Source: Silene conica (lineage: Eukaryota > Streptophyta > Magnoliopsida > Caryophyllales > Caryophyllaceae). From it: 64,000 nucleotides of DNA. The translations under genes were made by a program, and so were the position numbers. The stretch lies in assembly GCA_029255685.2 (NCBI GenBank), contig CM055319.2, positions 25,205,568 to 25,269,567 on the forward strand. Direction: 5' to 3'. Of this stretch, positions 34,229-46,390 are shown piece after piece (within the stretch, counting starts at the first letter, position 1; each line of letters begins with the position of its first letter). The notes under the pieces are model-generated. The model did no database searches. It was not told the DNA's origin and saw only the letters and a list, made by a program, of their open reading frames with translations.

Positions 34229-35686
34229 TGATAGGTTTATCGCGTACCTAACAAAGATACCCTAGGCTTAACTAACAAATAAATGTAGATAAGGAAGTAG
34301 GGGTCGATCTCAGGGAGACGGTAGATGCAATATGACAAGCTATGGTTAGAATTCTATCAAGGTCGATTCGATTGATTGTTTGGTTTGATGATTAAAACGA
34401 TAACAAATTGAGATGTAAAACAATGATAATAAAAGATCTAGGGAAATAGGTTCACATATGTAAATTAGCAATAATTAATGTCGAATTAGGGAAACATATA
34501 ATCAAAAGTTGTCTAGACTTATTAGCAATTATCTCTCGATTTTATTACTAGTCTTAGAACGATTACTAGCAGGCTCTCGCACTTACTAGATCGCGCTACA
34601 AAACATGCTTAGGCAAATTCTATTCCCGACTTTCGATCTAATTAGGAAAAGAAATAACAAGATAACCAACAATTGTGATCAAGAATCAAAGGTTAACAAT
34701 ACATAACAAGCATGTTATAGAAACAACAAATTGATAATAATAAATCTCAATCCAACGATTATCAATTACTAATCTAACATTGCTTTTCTAAACCCTAGAT
34801 TATAAGACTACCCACTCATGATAATATATATATAAACTAACACAGATTGATTTGATTAACATAAACAAGATAAAAAAAATATATAAATTGGAATTAAAAT
34901 GATAATATAAAAGCAAGGAATAGAAATTACCAACTTAAGGAAATAAGAACAAGAACTTGATTATGAAGAGCAAAGTAATCTTCAAATAAAACCCGGAATT
35001 AAAGCGTAAATGTTGATGATTAAAAAACTAAGAACATAAAGAAAACTAGGTATTTGTAGATGAGTTTTTATTAAGAGCAAAAACTTGATTATTAAGACCC
35101 CAGCATAAATAAAAAGCTCTCTAGAGATGAGTTTTTATACACAAACTGCTAGGCAAATGAAAAGTTGTTCAGTTGCACAATCCCCGAAGATCCGGGGACC
35201 AAACAGTTCTAGGGGGCGCAACATTTTTGTCCAAGAATTGCTCAGGTATCTAACCCAAAGATTCTGGGGTCTGAACAACTCCCGGGGGCGCAATATTTGA
35301 GGTATATGGCTATCTCGCATCAACCCCGAGATTCTGGGGTTCGAACAGCAATTAGGGGACCTTGCAATTTCTTCTTTTCTTTACTAGTTTTCACTTTCTT
35401 TCCCAAGTACCAACCAAATTTCATTTCTTCTTCATCAAGGAATGAGTGAATCTTTCCAAAATGCCCTTTCATGGCCAAGTCTCGCTCCACGTTGCCTCGT
35501 GGTGCTCGGTGAATGCCAAAATGATAGAAAAAGGTCGTAACTTGCTCTGTTTCCTACAAAATGCAACAAAACATGCAAAACATCTACAACACGGAATTAG
35601 CTCATAAAATCACCTCCTAAAGTGCAAATTATCATGTAAAAATGAGCTAAAATAGGGGTGAAATCATATAGAAATAGGACACATCA
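34229..35686 (-). repeat. 5' LTR of Athila-like element E
   Basis: About 1458 bp; the plus strand begins TGATAGGTTTATCGCG and ends GGACACATCA (element orientation TGATGTGTCC...). The inner end is fixed by the primer site. The outer end is placed where Copia F gag sequence resumes (TCATGAGAACATC); it could be three bases further right. A duplicated segment with CCGAAGATCCGGGGA/CAAAGATTCTGGGG motifs lies at about 35160-35345. Confidence 0.85.
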
Positions 35687-36375
35687 TCATGAGAACATCT
35701 TGCTTCATGCTCCCACTCAATTTTAGATCATTCTCAGTCTGTACGAGAAGTGAGTGTAACTCGTGAGGACTTTTCTTCATGTCATTCATGTAATAGTTTG
35801 CCTTGAATACGGCAAAACCATCATGAAGTAAATGAAGCATACGGTCAATGACTATGCTCTCGCTGATTTTGCAATCAAGTGCCTCCAGTTTCTCGACATT
35901 CTCGATCATATCAAGAATGTATGGGCTAACCGGTTTGCCCTTATGGAGTTTCACATCAAAGAAGCGACAGGTATGCTCATAAGTAACGATTCTCGGTGAT
36001 TTTGAGAACTCGTTAGTGAGTGTGGTGAATATCTTATTTTCACCTTGCGCTATGAAGCGCCTTTGCAAATCGGTTTCCATTGCAAAGATGAGTATGTACG
36101 TTCTTTATCGCACCCGCTTCCATAACGAACTCACTATAAGCGAGTGACTCGTTAGCTCTCGCATTGGGGCCTGGTTTTGGCGGTATTGGTTCAGTCTAGT
36201 ACTTGAGCTTACCGTCAGCAATGGCTGCATTCCTTAATGCCGCCTCCCAGTCCTCAAAGTTGGACCCGTCATTCTTCAGTCGCGTGGACTGATTCATGTG
36301 GTCAATGAAAGATTTAAGCCAGGATTCGCCCCTGAGCGTGACACTTGGCATGGGCACATCAGTATGGTCAGCCAT
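35687..36375 (-). pseudogene. Copia F gag, N-terminal half, cut by element E
   Basis: The minus strand starts from ATG at 36373-36375 (MADHTDVPMPS). It shows the same Gag as A/B/C: WLK, MNQSTR, NDGSNF, WEAALRNAAIADGKLKY, then LQRRFI, FTTLTNEFSK, NYYMNDMKKSPHELHSLLVQT. It is interrupted by a TAG where the others have a sense codon (near 36197) and by a 4-base insertion (GTAC, about 36094-36098) that shifts the frame. It ends at 35687, where E is inserted; the rest of F lies to the left of the window. Confidence 0.88.
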
Positions 36376-38340
36376 TTGTTATAAGCACCTTTATATATGA
36401 AACGTATTCTACACTGCGAAAAAGAAGAAAGAAAAATATAATAAGCAAACTCATCGATTTGTAAATTAAGTCTAGTGAAAAAACTGTTTAATTCGAAGTC
36501 TTTAGCATTTATACAATTGATCTTCCTCAAGAATTATATAAATGATCCCAAGACTCAATTTCTGTAAATTGATAAGCCAACCTCTTGGCTAATTCTACTT
36601 TTAGAATTCTTGGTCGATAAATTTCTATAAATTCTATCTTTAGTCCACCATAATCACGAAATATTATTCGGATCATAATGTTGAGGTAAAATAAGTTAAC
36701 ACCTACTACTTACCCAACGTAGAAGGGGTCATATGGAGAGTAAGGTCTTATATGCCTACCGACGAAGAAGGCGCTCATAGTAGTTTGGCTTATAAAGACT
36801 AGTCTCAATTTTAGGTTATAGAGGAAAATCACATCAACTTTATTTTAATTCATATTAAGTGAACAAATATCTAGCATGCGTGAATGAATAAACTAAGATG
36901 ATGGCTTTAAATTATTTTCATGTGACATTTGTATGTCCGTGATAATTAACATGCAAACTATATGAGTCAATTTTCATGCAATATTAGATGGTTTTGTTTA
37001 GGCGGAATATGATGCACTAACTATCATGTGAATGAAAGCAACAAGAACAGAATAAAAACGAAAACAAAACAAGTCCTAGTGTGGCTTATCCTACTACGAT
37101 AAAGAACAAAATACAACTTTGGAATTCATTCAGCAATGGACCCGAGAAGCTTGTCTTGTTTTGATGTTCTATCTTGGTGTTCCATACATCTTGGTCATGT
37201 AGTGGGAGTGAGCAATCCGATCTCCATCTTTAGTCTTCTTCAAATTACATTTAATAAATTACAAATATAAACCTATTTATATTATAATTCCAAAAACATA
37301 AATTAAAGAAAAATAAAGGAGATTCGAGATCTCATAATTACATCACCAATCATGTTTCCATCATTAAAAACATGATCAACTAAGGCCACACTAAGTAAAT
37401 TACAACCAATTGCAAAAATCTGTAACTTAAACTATTCAACAATATTCAACAAAATAAAAATGCATCAACTATAAAATTATTCATTCAAGACATAATTTCG
37501 TAATTATGTTAAGTAATTTACCCAAACCACCTATTTTAAAAATGATTTAATTATGTGATAATTTCTTAATTACTCACAATAATTACAATCAAACATAATC
37601 TTATTCATATTATCGTATAATATGAATTAATCCAACATTATTTTAAACCTCTTTAAAATAATTGGGTATCAAAAATTGTGAACTTTTTCACAAAAACAAT
37701 TATACATTATCATTATAATGCATAAAAGATTAAAAAAACCGAAATAAAATTTTAAAAAAAAAAACATGAATAGTACCGAGGGAAAAAAACAGTTTTTTTT
37801 TAATCTTATAAAACATATTAATTTGATGTTGTTAATATTACAAGATCGGCACATACAACAATATTTAATCATTATTAAACATAGATTACAAACTAGATGA
37901 TTCAAATTAACAACTTAATATGAATATCTTAATCATGATCAAATCGAATATCCGGATAAACAACTAACTATAATTTGTATGAACATCATCAAAAATTAAT
38001 GAACCATGATGCAAAACAACAATTTTAACATCATGAATGCCGAAAAATATGTAGACAATAACAAATTTTTCAAAAACAATTTCCTTTTACGTTTTAATTT
38101 AATCATTATTAAATCAAAACATCTACAAATTTATAATATTGTCATCTTAACAATTTAAAACAATATCAATAAATCAAAAAGGAAAAACAAACAACAACAA
38201 AAAAATTCTCACGGCTACAAAAAATTAAAAAAAATTGCTGAATTTTTTTTTTCTTTTTACCCGAATTTTTTTCTTTCTCGAAATTCTTGTTTATGAAAAA
38301 ACATATAAAGTAATTTCGTAACCTATACTCTGATACCACT
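36376..38340 (-). other. Untranslated leader of Copia F, with primer site
   Basis: About 1.96 kb of AT-rich leader between LTR and gag. The part 36480-37260 is homologous to the leaders of A and B, including the TACCGACGAAGAAGG block near 36755. The iMet primer site (TCTGATACCA) lies at 38329-38338. The GTCGAC motif pairs of A and B are not seen; the homologous place (37700-38300) is AT-rich with several homopolymer runs. Confidence 0.8.
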
Positions 38341-38870
38341 TGTAGGCAATATCTGTATACTTCCCCAATTTAATTTTAGGATTGTAACGAAACTTTAATA
38401 TATGAGTTATAGTCATAAACGAAGAACATGATACAAAAGGTAAAGAGATTAGAATCAACCTTTCGTCATAGCAATTTGGCCTAAGAACAAATATCGAAAT
38501 CGATATTCTCCTAATCGTTGCACCCAGGATGCTTCAAGAAATGCCTTTCTTGTGCTAGAATTGGGAAAAATTACTAAGTAATTTTTATGTATGATGAATG
38601 AGAGAGAGACCGTGTGAGGGAGAGTGTTGCTAGAGTCTTAGCCGCGTAATTGTGTTCATGTTGTAGCCGTGTAGAAGAGCCTCTTATAAGGAGAAATTGC
38701 TCTCTATCTATACTACTAACAACCACCTAATTAGTCATAAGATAGGATTGTCAAATTAGTATTTGACTCCTACTCAAAGTCCATCAAGTGAACCGTGTAA
38801 CAACCAAACCAACCGTGTGACTCGGTTGTTATTCCCTCCAACCGAGTATCTGTATGTAAGTCGGTTGTGC
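38341..38870 (-). repeat. 5' LTR of Copia F, outer boundary uncertain
   Basis: It starts TGTAGGCAATATCTG directly after the primer site and resembles the U5/R part of the C LTR (TTGCACCCAGGATG near 38518, the TAGAATTGGG region). Similarity to the other LTRs fades in U3, and no CCAACA end is evident. I set the end near 38870, but the LTR may be truncated or extend to about 39040. Confidence 0.6.
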
Positions 38871-39331
38871 AAGTGGGCGATCCCTTACTCGTACGAGACC
38901 CTTGTTGCTTGCATTTTTGCCCTAGAGTCGGGCAAGGGTGCGCACCACCACGATCCGGAAAAAGTACCGGACCGTGACACCGCGCCTAGTAGAGTGTCTG
39001 TTGTGTTGATATTGGTTGGTGGTTTGGGTGAGTGATGAACTGATGATGATTAAGAAAAACGCGTATCAAATTCTAAGAATAACGAGGAAATATACCAAAC
39101 ATTAAATCTTTTGTTAGATGGGATTCAAAAACATTATTTGGGAAGATTTAAATTATAACTATTCAAATTTTAATTTTGATTTTGATTGTCAATTTTTTAG
39201 CTTTCAAATATAACAAAATCAATGTAAGTGCTCTTGGTCTAGTAGAGATCCGACTTCACTCAAAATAGCCAAAGGATGGACTTCGAGGTCGTGAGACTTG
39301 GTCACATCATTCACATGTCTTCCAGTAAAGA
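38871..39331. other. Unassigned stretch left of Cassandra
   Basis: The first 150 bp (38871-39020) are GC-richer than their surroundings, and a 90-codon plus-strand frame crosses them without recognisable motifs. The remainder is AT-rich and continues, after removal of Cassandra, into 40055-40200. No gene is supported. Confidence 0.4.
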
Positions 39332-39336
39332 GTAAC

Positions 39337-39558
39337 TGTAACACCCCGGCGCAAACTTAGGACCGGAAATGTTAGCCATGGTAGCTCGCCAGGCTATGTA
39401 CTAGCCCCACAGACCAACACGAGTCCTTTTCCAGCGCATTTTGTCCTCACTCATGCGCATTCCGGGAACCTTCCAGCACTAGTCATATAAGCCTATCAAT
39501 GGACCTTTCAAGGGGTTACCCCACCCGAATATCCTATTCGGTCCAATGGAGCATTACA
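39337..39558 (-). repeat. Cassandra LTR lacking the 5S block (222 bp)
   Basis: In element orientation this is the 3' LTR. It matches both ends of the other LTR but jumps from GGGAACCTTCC (about 39475) straight to AGCACTAGTCATATAAG. About 115 bp, including nearly all of the 5S-derived region, are missing. Confidence 0.9.
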
Positions 39559-39713
39559 CACCCCCACTTCAAGAAAGCAACGTTCTCGTTACGCCTGGCA
39601 GCATCCGACCGCAGGCAAGCTAGACCAGGAATCCTCCCCCGCTTGGTTGGTGCCCCGGGTACTCCAGACCACAGGCGCACACCAGACGGTCGCATGGTTG
39701 CTCTGATACCATT
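39559..39713 (-). other. Cassandra internal region with primer binding site
   Basis: 155 bp. The primer site GCTCTGATACCA (39700-39711) lies next to LTR2. The rest has no reading frame of interest; it is GC-rich and carries inverted CCAGACC/GGTCTGG-like pieces. Confidence 0.85.
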
Positions 39714-40049
39714 TGTAACACCCCGACCCAAACCTAGGACCGGAAATGTTAGCCACGGTAGCTCGTCAGGCTATGTACTGGCCCCACAGACCAACACGAA
39801 TCCTTTCCAGCGCATTTTGTCCTCACTCCCGAGAACCTTCCCAGGAGGTCACCCATCCTAAGACTACTCCCAGTCAAGCACGCTTAACTTTGGAGTTCTT
39901 TTACATGGATAATCAGAAAAGAAAATGCACTTTGTTGTTATAAGTAGTACTTTCAATCCCTTTAAGCACTAGTCATATAAGTCTATCAATGGACCTCTTC
40001 AAGGAGTTACCCCACCCGAATGTCCTATTTGATCCAATGGACTATTACA
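39714..40049 (-). repeat. Cassandra LTR with 5S block (336 bp)
   Basis: In element orientation this is the 5' LTR, adjoining the primer site. It is complete, TGTAACACCCCG to CTATTACA, and includes the 5S-like region at 39831-39900. Confidence 0.92.
39831..39900 (-). promoter_or_regulatory. 5S rRNA-derived polymerase III promoter region in Cassandra LTR2
   Basis: The minus strand contains AAGTTAAGCGTGCTTG (box A region of plant 5S rRNA) and GGATGGGTGACCTCC (box C region), with the 5S spacing roughly preserved. The 5S 5' and 3' ends are lost or diverged, so this is not a functional 5S gene. In Cassandra this block provides the internal polymerase III promoter. Confidence 0.9.
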
Positions 40050-40054
40050 GTAAC

Positions 40055-43000
40055 CTCATAAATTGAGCTTCTATGATACGTAGTGGTCCCTTTCAAGTTC
40101 CAACCACCCTAGGCGCCACAAACACTACCACCTCTAAATGTAACGAAGTATCTTACAAGCTCGATTATTGTAACGACTTTAATTGGCTAATTATCGGTTA
40201 TAACATTAAACTAGTTTAGTGTGCTTAAGGTCGTTTATTTCTTTTCAATTTTTTATGTCTCTATGATGAAGCCATTTGAGGGAATCTTCTCCCACTTGAA
40301 TGATCATGTGCGCTGCTATTGTGGGAGAATGATCATGTGCGCTGCTATTCTGTTTCGATTTTTAATTGAGGTTCATTTCTTGTAAATACAGATCTATGTG
40401 AGCTAATTCTTCTAGAAAACCCAATGATTCCTAATTATTGATTTTGTATTTCCTATGTTAACTTCATATTGTTCATCATGCCATCAACCTGTTGTTCGGT
40501 TATATATATGTAGTGGATACATTTTTTAGGGTAAACTACCAATTATGCTAATAAATTTTGACGCCATTCTCTTTTGTTTTTTTTTTGTTTAGGAAAGTGC
40601 ATTTAGTCGAATGATAATAGAGCGGAGAGAAAATTTGAACTTGAGCCGCTCAGCCGCCTCATTGTCCATAACACATTAGGAGTTTTTGGTTCATCCATGT
40701 TAAGTATGAGATATGAGTTTCGAATAAGTTAAACTCATATCTTATGTGTGTTGTACATTATTTTATAATTAATTTTCAACCCGTGTAAAAATTGCACTGT
40801 ATATTTTTTAGAATTTTGATATTATGATTAATATTTAAAATATATTAAACAAAAAACATGATTATTTTATTTATTTGATAATGATAATAGGTTACAACAT
40901 GTGTCAATAATGGACACGTCTGACACTCGTACATGTTTTAAATCGGTGAAAAAAATGCATAAATTTAGTGTCCAAACATGGTAAATTAATTTAACACGGA
41001 AAAAAACGAATTGATAATCATTTATAGGAAATTAATCTAACAAAGGTGTGAGTAAAAAAAATGACGGAGAGGGAATATATGAGAAAAAGAATATTCACTT
41101 GACACGTTTACATGTGTCTCACTTGACCCGACCCGATCTACATGGGTTTGTAGATACTCGTCCCACATGGGGTCTAACTTAACTCAACCCAAATATTTCC
41201 AACTTGATGCAAATTTCATTTTGTGTTGAATTTTTTGATACTAATACAATTTCTAATATTATTTTAATAATTTATGCAGAGTGTGTCTCGAGTTGCACAA
41301 TTACACCATTAAGCTGAGTTCAAATTTTTTATGCTACTATTTATAATTAAAGATTCCTATTATTTTTTCTCCTACGTTGCTATCATCCTAATCCTAAATT
41401 TCTTTATTTTCATATTACAAATACAGCCCTTCTTTTCATTACTTCTACAATCAGATATGTCAAGTGCTTGTTCTTTATTTAATATTTTTTGCAACAATAA
41501 TTTTTTGTAATAATATTGATTTTGTGTCAATTTCTGTAAATTTGTGTAATTTATTGTAATTGATTAGTGCAGTAAACGATTGGATAAAATTAATAATTTT
41601 AATTTATTATTTATTATTGGAGTAAAACTTTGGAAAGAATTATGTATTAATTTCTTTAAATTAGGGATTATTTATTACTTCATTACGTGTAAATCGCAAA
41701 CATAAAAATTTCCGTATAAGAAAAGGTAGTGGTTTTCAAGAAATTAATTCCAAAGTCTAGTATGTGGGTCCCACAATAACTATAAAAAAATAAAAAATAA
41801 ATAAAAAACTATTTCATATGATGACGTGGGTGCACCAGAAGGCTTGAAATGATTTTGCTTTTATGTACAAACGATATGATATCACTACCTCAAACCCGTG
41901 AGGTATGAGTTTTTCATACCCTGGGAGGTGGGTATGAGATTAGTATCAAATTATACAATAGAACTGAAAAAAAAAATATAATAAAAAAATAGAAATATCC
42001 GTATAATAATTTTTTTTCTAAGATTTTTGTTTCCGTAAAAAATACAGCCAATGATTTTTCTTTTATTTTTGATTTATTTTTGCTCCCACATTGTCAATTC
42101 AGGTGAAAAAAGTATTTAATGGACAAAATTACCCCTCGGTTAACATATTCTTAATTCCCTACCTTCTAATTTCCCATATCATTTTCATATTCTATCAACC
42201 CAAAATCAAATCCCTAATTCCCTATAATATTTTGCCAAAAACAAATCCCTAATTCACCATTTCAATTTCAATTTTTTTGTGATATTCTTTGTTTTCTTTT
42301 TTGATTCTGTAATTTCAACTTCAATTTCAATTTTTTTTTGCATTAAATTGAATATTGTTATTTTGATGCTTTAATTTCAATTGTAATTGTCAATACTCTC
42401 TGTTTCAGAAAAACCTAATTAATTATTGTAACCCAGAACCCTTAATTTAAACCTTGTAGTGATGTTGATTGTTTGCAGAAATTGAAATCGAAATTTGCAG
42501 AAATTGACAATTGAAGAAATACACGAACAAAATAGGATACTCACCTTCAATAAAATTGTCTCCCAAATTGCAGAAATTTGAAGTGATTTATAATAGATGA
42601 ATTATGAATATGAGTTAGATGGATATGGGGTTCATGAATATAGAGTAGATGAAGGGATATAACATAAGGGTGAAATGTTTTAGGGTATATTAGTCATAAA
42701 AAAAGATAAAATGACGGAAATTTTAAAAAAAGTTTGAATATAGGACTGAATTGAGAATGTGGGAGCAAATTCTTGCCTAAATAGAAAATGAGGGAGTAAT
42801 TTTAGGAAAACATTTCAAAAGAAAGTGATTTTAAAAAGAAAAAAGTGTTTCAAAAGGGAGTAATTTCTAATTTACTCTTTGTTAATTAATTATTTTGATA
42901 GATAAATGTCATTGAAATATTACAATATAAAGGTACAATACTCATTTTTATGTGATATACCCATTATTCAAGAATGTCAATCTTTTATATATACATAAAT

Positions 43001-44656
43001 AAACAACTAATATAGTAAGTTATTCTTATTCATGTGAGTGACACATTAATTAATCTGTGTTACATATTTTATTAATAAACCTTTTTTATTAGCAAAAAAT
43101 AAGAAATTGCATAACGAAAAATCTCAATTCAAAAACTTAAAACTACCATCAACCAAATAGTTGATGATATTACCATTTTTAGGGAAAATATTGGATCCAA
43201 ATTGTAAATAAGAAAATTTAAATTCTTCTAAAAACAAATCGTAACAACTCATAAACACAAAAAAATACAAAGGTCTGAGTACAATTATATTTTTTTGCAT
43301 GCGCTTGAATCTTCATAAAGAACTTCTCCAGAGTAAGAAAAATTTGAATGAGGTAGATCTGAAAATAAATATATATTCAAAAAAAATATAAAATCGGGAG
43401 AATATAAAAAAAGGGCAAAAAAAATACAAATATTAAATTTGGACAAAGTATTATGGATCGAGTAAATGTAATCTCTTGAAGACCAGGTAATACCTTCGAT
43501 ATTAACGAACTAGCTATAGTATGAGAATTTTTTTAACAACTACTTAAGTTAAAATAGATTAATTGATTGATGAATGTGGATGGACACAAGATGATGATAA
43601 AGAGTAAAAAGAAAAGACAATTATGATTATCATGGTTAGGTTCAATTCTGAGACAAAGGTAAAATTAAAAGAAGAAAATACGATAATTATATATTTGTAT
43701 TATCTTATCAAATGTACTCATTGAATTGCCCACTATATTTGTACATGACCATGAAATTCTGCTATTCAAAATTTCAAAAGAAGAAAATACGAAAATTTAT
43801 TATATATAAATTCGTAATTGGCTCAAACCCGAAGGACACAAACTTGATAATGAGCTTAAATTTTTCATGATCAAGCGAGCGCTTGATAGGCTCAAACTTG
43901 AGCTTTACTCCATTAGTGAAACGGGTGGTAAATGTCTCCGAAATATGAGAATCACTTATATAGAAAATATATACTCACACTTATCTTTTATATATTTTTT
44001 CTATTTTTTAATTTTACAATAAATAAGAAAGCGAATTTGGAAAAAACAACACATTACATCATATATCATTTAATTTGGACCATATTAATCAACCTAAAAA
44101 AAGAAAATAAGGAAAAAAACTAAATAACTAAATAAGAAAATAGGAAACTATCTCTATACTATAAAAATTATAGCATTTAGAGATATTTGATTGGCTTCTT
44201 ATTTATTGGGATGAAAAAATAAAGTTTCGTTTTTCTTTTATGGTAGGGAGTTAGGAACCTCCGCCTTCCTTGTTGATTTAATTACAACCCCCATTAATTT
44301 AGCGAGTCTAATTTGATAACAAATGGTAACAGGAAAAGATAAATTAAAAAAGGACGATATGATTGAAGAAAAATATCAAATTTTTTTTAATGAAATCCTA
44401 TTAATATATTTGCATAGTATAAAAGGGAACTCTTTTTAAAAAATTTGATTGAAGCCAACCCATGATATTAACAACAATTAATTTAAATTTTCAGACACTT
44501 TTCTATTTAAGTATTGGGATAATTTATTTAATTCACTATTATTACATTTTAATTTAATTCAACGTTTATGCAATTTTTCAATTTAATTACAGTTTATATA
44601 TTTTTTATTTAATTGCTGATTAAATGAATAATATGTTTCATATAAACTTAGTATAT
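40055..44656. other. AT-rich intergenic DNA without recognisable genes
   Basis: About 4.6 kb. I found no ORF with family motifs. Structure noted: a direct repeat of ATGATCATGTGCGCTGCTAT (40301 and 40331 area); a hairpin with 12-bp perfect arms AGATATGAGTTT/AAACTCATATCT (40709-40742); and a distant inverted repeat around TGCTCCCACATT (42079-42102 and 42746-42769). Long A/T runs are frequent, and most of it looks like decayed transposon sequence. Confidence 0.5.
42079..42769. repeat. Possible decayed inverted-repeat element
   Basis: TTGCTCCCACATTGTCAATT at 42079 is mirrored by AATTGAGAATGTGGGAGCAA ending near 42769, with weaker similarity outside these arms. The interior has 5'UTR-like CAATTTCAATTT runs. 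Family and TSD are not identified. Confidence 0.4.
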
Positions 44657-44658
44657 TA

Positions 44659-44916
44659 CTTCCTCCATTTTATTCCAAATACCCAATTTGCTTTATTCCC
44701 GTTTGCCAACGCAAGTTTTGCGTACTTCATATCTTTAACTACGTATTTGTAAAAATTATAAAAGTTATATATTTTCAATGTACTCGTAAATACGAATTAA
44801 ACAAGACCCCATAGAATATATTTTTTCTTATGTATTGAGAGAAAATTGAGATTGAAAGTTGATTGGTGAATAGTGTACAAAAAGCAAATTGGGTATTTGG
44901 ATTAAAATGGAGGAAG
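44659..44916. mobile_element. Stowaway-like MITE
   Basis: A 258-bp element flanked by TA (44657-44658 and 44917-44918). It has long terminal inverted repeats: CTTCCTCCATTTTATTCCAA at the left and the matching reverse complement ending TGGAGGAAG at the right. The CTCCCTCC-type start and TA target are typical of Stowaway (Tc1/mariner) MITEs. Confidence 0.85.
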
Positions 44917-45289
44917 TATAATTTTAAAACCAATTCGTGTATCTTTTTGTATGAAAACAAAATTAATATACTGTATAAAATAGGAGAGAGTATTATGATA
45001 TAGTGAGCTGTAACCAATTAGCATTTATCTTGCCAATCATAAGGAAAAGTCGGGCTCTACCCCTGTTCGCAAATCGCAAGTAATTAGACGAGCTAACTTT
45101 ATAAAACTAAGTTTTCATTAATCTAGTGATGTCATTCTCATACTCCGTAATTATCAAGAAATATTTACTTTTTCATAACTAGTTTCCCTTCCAAAAAAAA
45201 AACACAAAGCTAATGACTACAAATTTTATTTATCTCAAATTCTAAATATCTTACTTCATAATAGCTGCTATAGCTCACAAATATTTGAG

Positions 45290-45475
45290 GTTTGAATAAT
45301 AATATCCGTCATAAATTTGTGGCGGGTCAAATAAAACACATATTAGTAGCTAAATATCAATCATATCTAACTCGTTAAGTACTTTGTTTCTTCTCTTATC
45401 AACTTATGTGGATAATATTTAAACCGTAACAAACTTGTGACGAATATACCCGTTAGAAATAAGACTTATTACACT
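45290..45475. mobile_element. Decayed MITE related to the one at 51862-51995
   Basis: The left arm TCCGTCATAAATTTGTGGCG and right arm ACAAACTTGTGACGAATATA form imperfect inverted repeats, similar to those of the shorter copy at 51862. The ends are approximate. The family is unassigned; Mutator-like is possible. Confidence 0.5.
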
Positions 45476-45775
45476 ATAAGATAAGATCGATCTTGAAACT
45501 TTAATTACCAATTTAAATTTTTGGATGAGATTATTTATCGATATAACATCGGAGTAAGCATGTGTGATTAAAGGGTCACAAGGTCAAACCCCATCCCGAC
45601 AATTTTAAATGGGAATTTAAGCACCTGGTATGGCGACGGCTACATTCGCATCCACACTTCAATTCCAACCGAGATCGACATTCAGGCATTCGTGAGAGGG
45701 CACGTATTAGAGTATAAATCGATATTGAAACTCCAACCATCATATTAAACTTTTGAATGAGATATTTTTTTGAGA
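45470..45775 (+). mobile_element. Remnant of a small TRIM retrotransposon
   Basis: Two diverged copies of a segment of about 70 bp (about 45470-45540 and 45705-45775) share GATCTTGAAAC/ATATTGAAAC and TTTTGGATGAGAT/TTTTGAATGAGAT. The first is followed by ATAACATCGGAGTAAGC, a plausible decayed TGGTATCAGAGC primer site. The second is preceded by GTGAGAGGGCACG, a plausible polypurine tract. The internal part contains AAGGTCAAACCCCAT, common in plant TRIMs. Confidence 0.5.
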
Positions 45776-45830
45776 GTACTTCATCTGTTTTAGTTTAAAA
45801 ACTGGATAGCTTTGTTTTCAGAAACAATAA

Positions 45831-46033
45831 AGACATGTTCTTTTCTACTTAATTTCAGATCATTTCAATTCAATTAAGTTCAGTTTAGTTTAACTTCATT
45901 CAGTTCAATTTAACTTTTCTTTTTACAAATTATCTATTATTTTAATTTAATTCAGTTTAATTTAATACAGTTCAGTTCAAATCTATTATAAATTTAATTT
46001 AATTTGGACAATTTTAATTTAAAAGAACGCATC
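45831..46033. mobile_element. Decayed Tourist-like MITE
   Basis: The left end GACATGTTCTTTTCTACTTAA and right end TTTAAAAGAACGCATCC are imperfect inverted repeats. The interior is rich in TTCAGTTCAATT repeats, as in the better preserved copy at 54201-54454. Confidence 0.45.
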
Positions 46034-46334
46034 CTAATTATATAAAAACAATTGAACTTGATCTTGCCCTTTATCTTCTATTGAAGCGAAAGATCTCTAT
46101 TCTTTTCCTTCATTGGGAATATAAAAGATATCATGTTGCTTTTACACATTATTGTGAAATGAACAGTGTGTTAATTAGTCAAATCTAGGTTTTACCTTTT
46201 AAAAATAGCAAAAATCACTATATAGATTTGATAGGACTTTACTGTATATGTGGTTTTTGGATACCAAAAAAAAAACCATGTATACAAAATCCGTATATAT
46301 GGATACAGTTTGGTGAAAAAATTCGAATTAAACA

Positions 46335-46390
46335 TCTAATTTATAAAAGCAACAACCACAGAGCCTATGTGGCGCTCTGTGGTTGAAAGT
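46335..46390 (+). repeat. Helitron-like 5' terminus, copy 1
   Basis: TCTAATTTATAAAAGCAACAACC after an A, followed by a 10-bp perfect hairpin ACCACAGAGC/GCTCTGTGGT. The same start, with variations, recurs at 46778, 47207 and 52907. Assignment to Helitrons rests on the TC start and on the CTAG-type end seen at 52903. Confidence 0.4.

Larger units (their letters stand above)
39337..40049 (-). mobile_element. Cassandra-type TRIM retrotransposon
   Basis: A 713-bp element with perfect 5-bp TSD GTAAC (39332-39336 and 40050-40054). It has two LTRs starting TGTAACACCCCG and ending ATTACA, an internal region of only 155 bp, no coding capacity, and an iMet primer site on the minus strand. LTR2 carries a 5S rRNA-derived block, the diagnostic feature of Cassandra. 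Its replication depends on proteins from other elements. Confidence 0.93.

Noticed and set aside
38763..39035. 90-codon plus-strand ORF in a GC-richer patch
   Set aside because: It has no recognisable motif, no support from neighbours, and overlaps the uncertain LTR end of F.
39499..39861. 120-codon plus-strand ORF
   Set aside because: It crosses both LTRs and the primer site of Cassandra, a noncoding element.
39831..39900. 5S rRNA gene on the minus strand
   Set aside because: Only an internal part of 5S rRNA is present, with substitutions and missing ends, inside an LTR flanked by Cassandra features. It is an element promoter block, not an rRNA gene.
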